From NCBI RefSeq assembly GCF_003461245.1, contig NZ_QTWS01000055.1:1-13634 (forward strand): 13,634 nt of DNA, written 5' to 3'. Below are positions 13,631-13,634 of this stretch, piece after piece. Origin of the DNA: Blautia sp. AF19-10LB. Lineage in GTDB: Bacteria; Bacillota; Clostridia; Lachnospirales; Lachnospiraceae. The notes beneath the pieces are model-generated. The model worked only from the letters and a program-made list of their open reading frames with translations. It did no database searches and was not told the DNA's origin. How positions within the stretch are numbered: position 1 is the first letter of the stretch; each line of letters begins with the position of its first letter. The position numbers were made by a program, and so were the translations under genes.

Positions 13631-13634
13631 ACAA

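Noticed and set aside
1..13634. CRISPR arrays, tRNA or rRNA genes, transposases, phage genes
   Set aside because: No regular direct-repeat array, no cloverleaf or rRNA sequence and no recombinase or phage protein motif was seen on either strand.

Overview
This window looks like a gut Firmicute of the Lachnospiraceae type (Blautia/Dorea/Mediterraneibacter-like). The evidence is moderate GC, strong GGAGG ribosome binding sites, ECF vitamin transporters, a TPP riboswitch, an AGCS symporter, a YheO/DauR regulator and an RNase HI with a viroplasmin-type N-terminus. The genus call is inference.

Layout. 1-674: the tail of an unidentified gene, a terminator, and a hybrid sensor kinase reduced to a partial HisKA region joined to a partial receiver domain. 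684-2533: ridA with its own promoter, an attenuator-like terminator, a YheO/DauR-type regulator and rnhA. 2530-5818: an ECF transporter module made of a UPF0397-type S component, a double ATPase and a T component, with a terminator between the S and ATPase genes. 5819-6409: no convincing gene, only degenerate repeats and a series of hairpins. 6410-7296 (minus strand): thiT with a TPP riboswitch and a consensus promoter. 7436-10568: a carbohydrate uptake and sensing locus (binding protein, two permeases, sensor kinase, GH30 glycosidase) in which every gene is truncated and fused to the next, leaving about 3.1 kb. 11065-13630: an AGCS amino acid symporter, a secreted beta-domain protein, and a 22-codon ORF followed at once by a strong terminator.

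The most interesting element is at 10577-10864, in a gap with no conventional gene. On the minus strand a 29-codon hydrophobic peptide gene has a perfect ribosome binding site and an extended -10 promoter. On the plus strand a consensus promoter fires toward it and should make a RNA of about 73 nt. The two transcripts converge on one shared bidirectional terminator. The 5' part of the small RNA is a diverged direct repeat of the toxin translation start, so the oppositely transcribed RNAs can pair over the toxin start codon. This is the architecture of the Fst/par type I toxin-antitoxin family, but the peptide does not look like Fst itself.

The second notable feature is the series of about nine intragenic deletion junctions (two in the kinase at 189-674, seven in 7436-9690), while neighbouring genes are intact. 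They could be true gene decay or assembly collapse; the sequence alone cannot decide.
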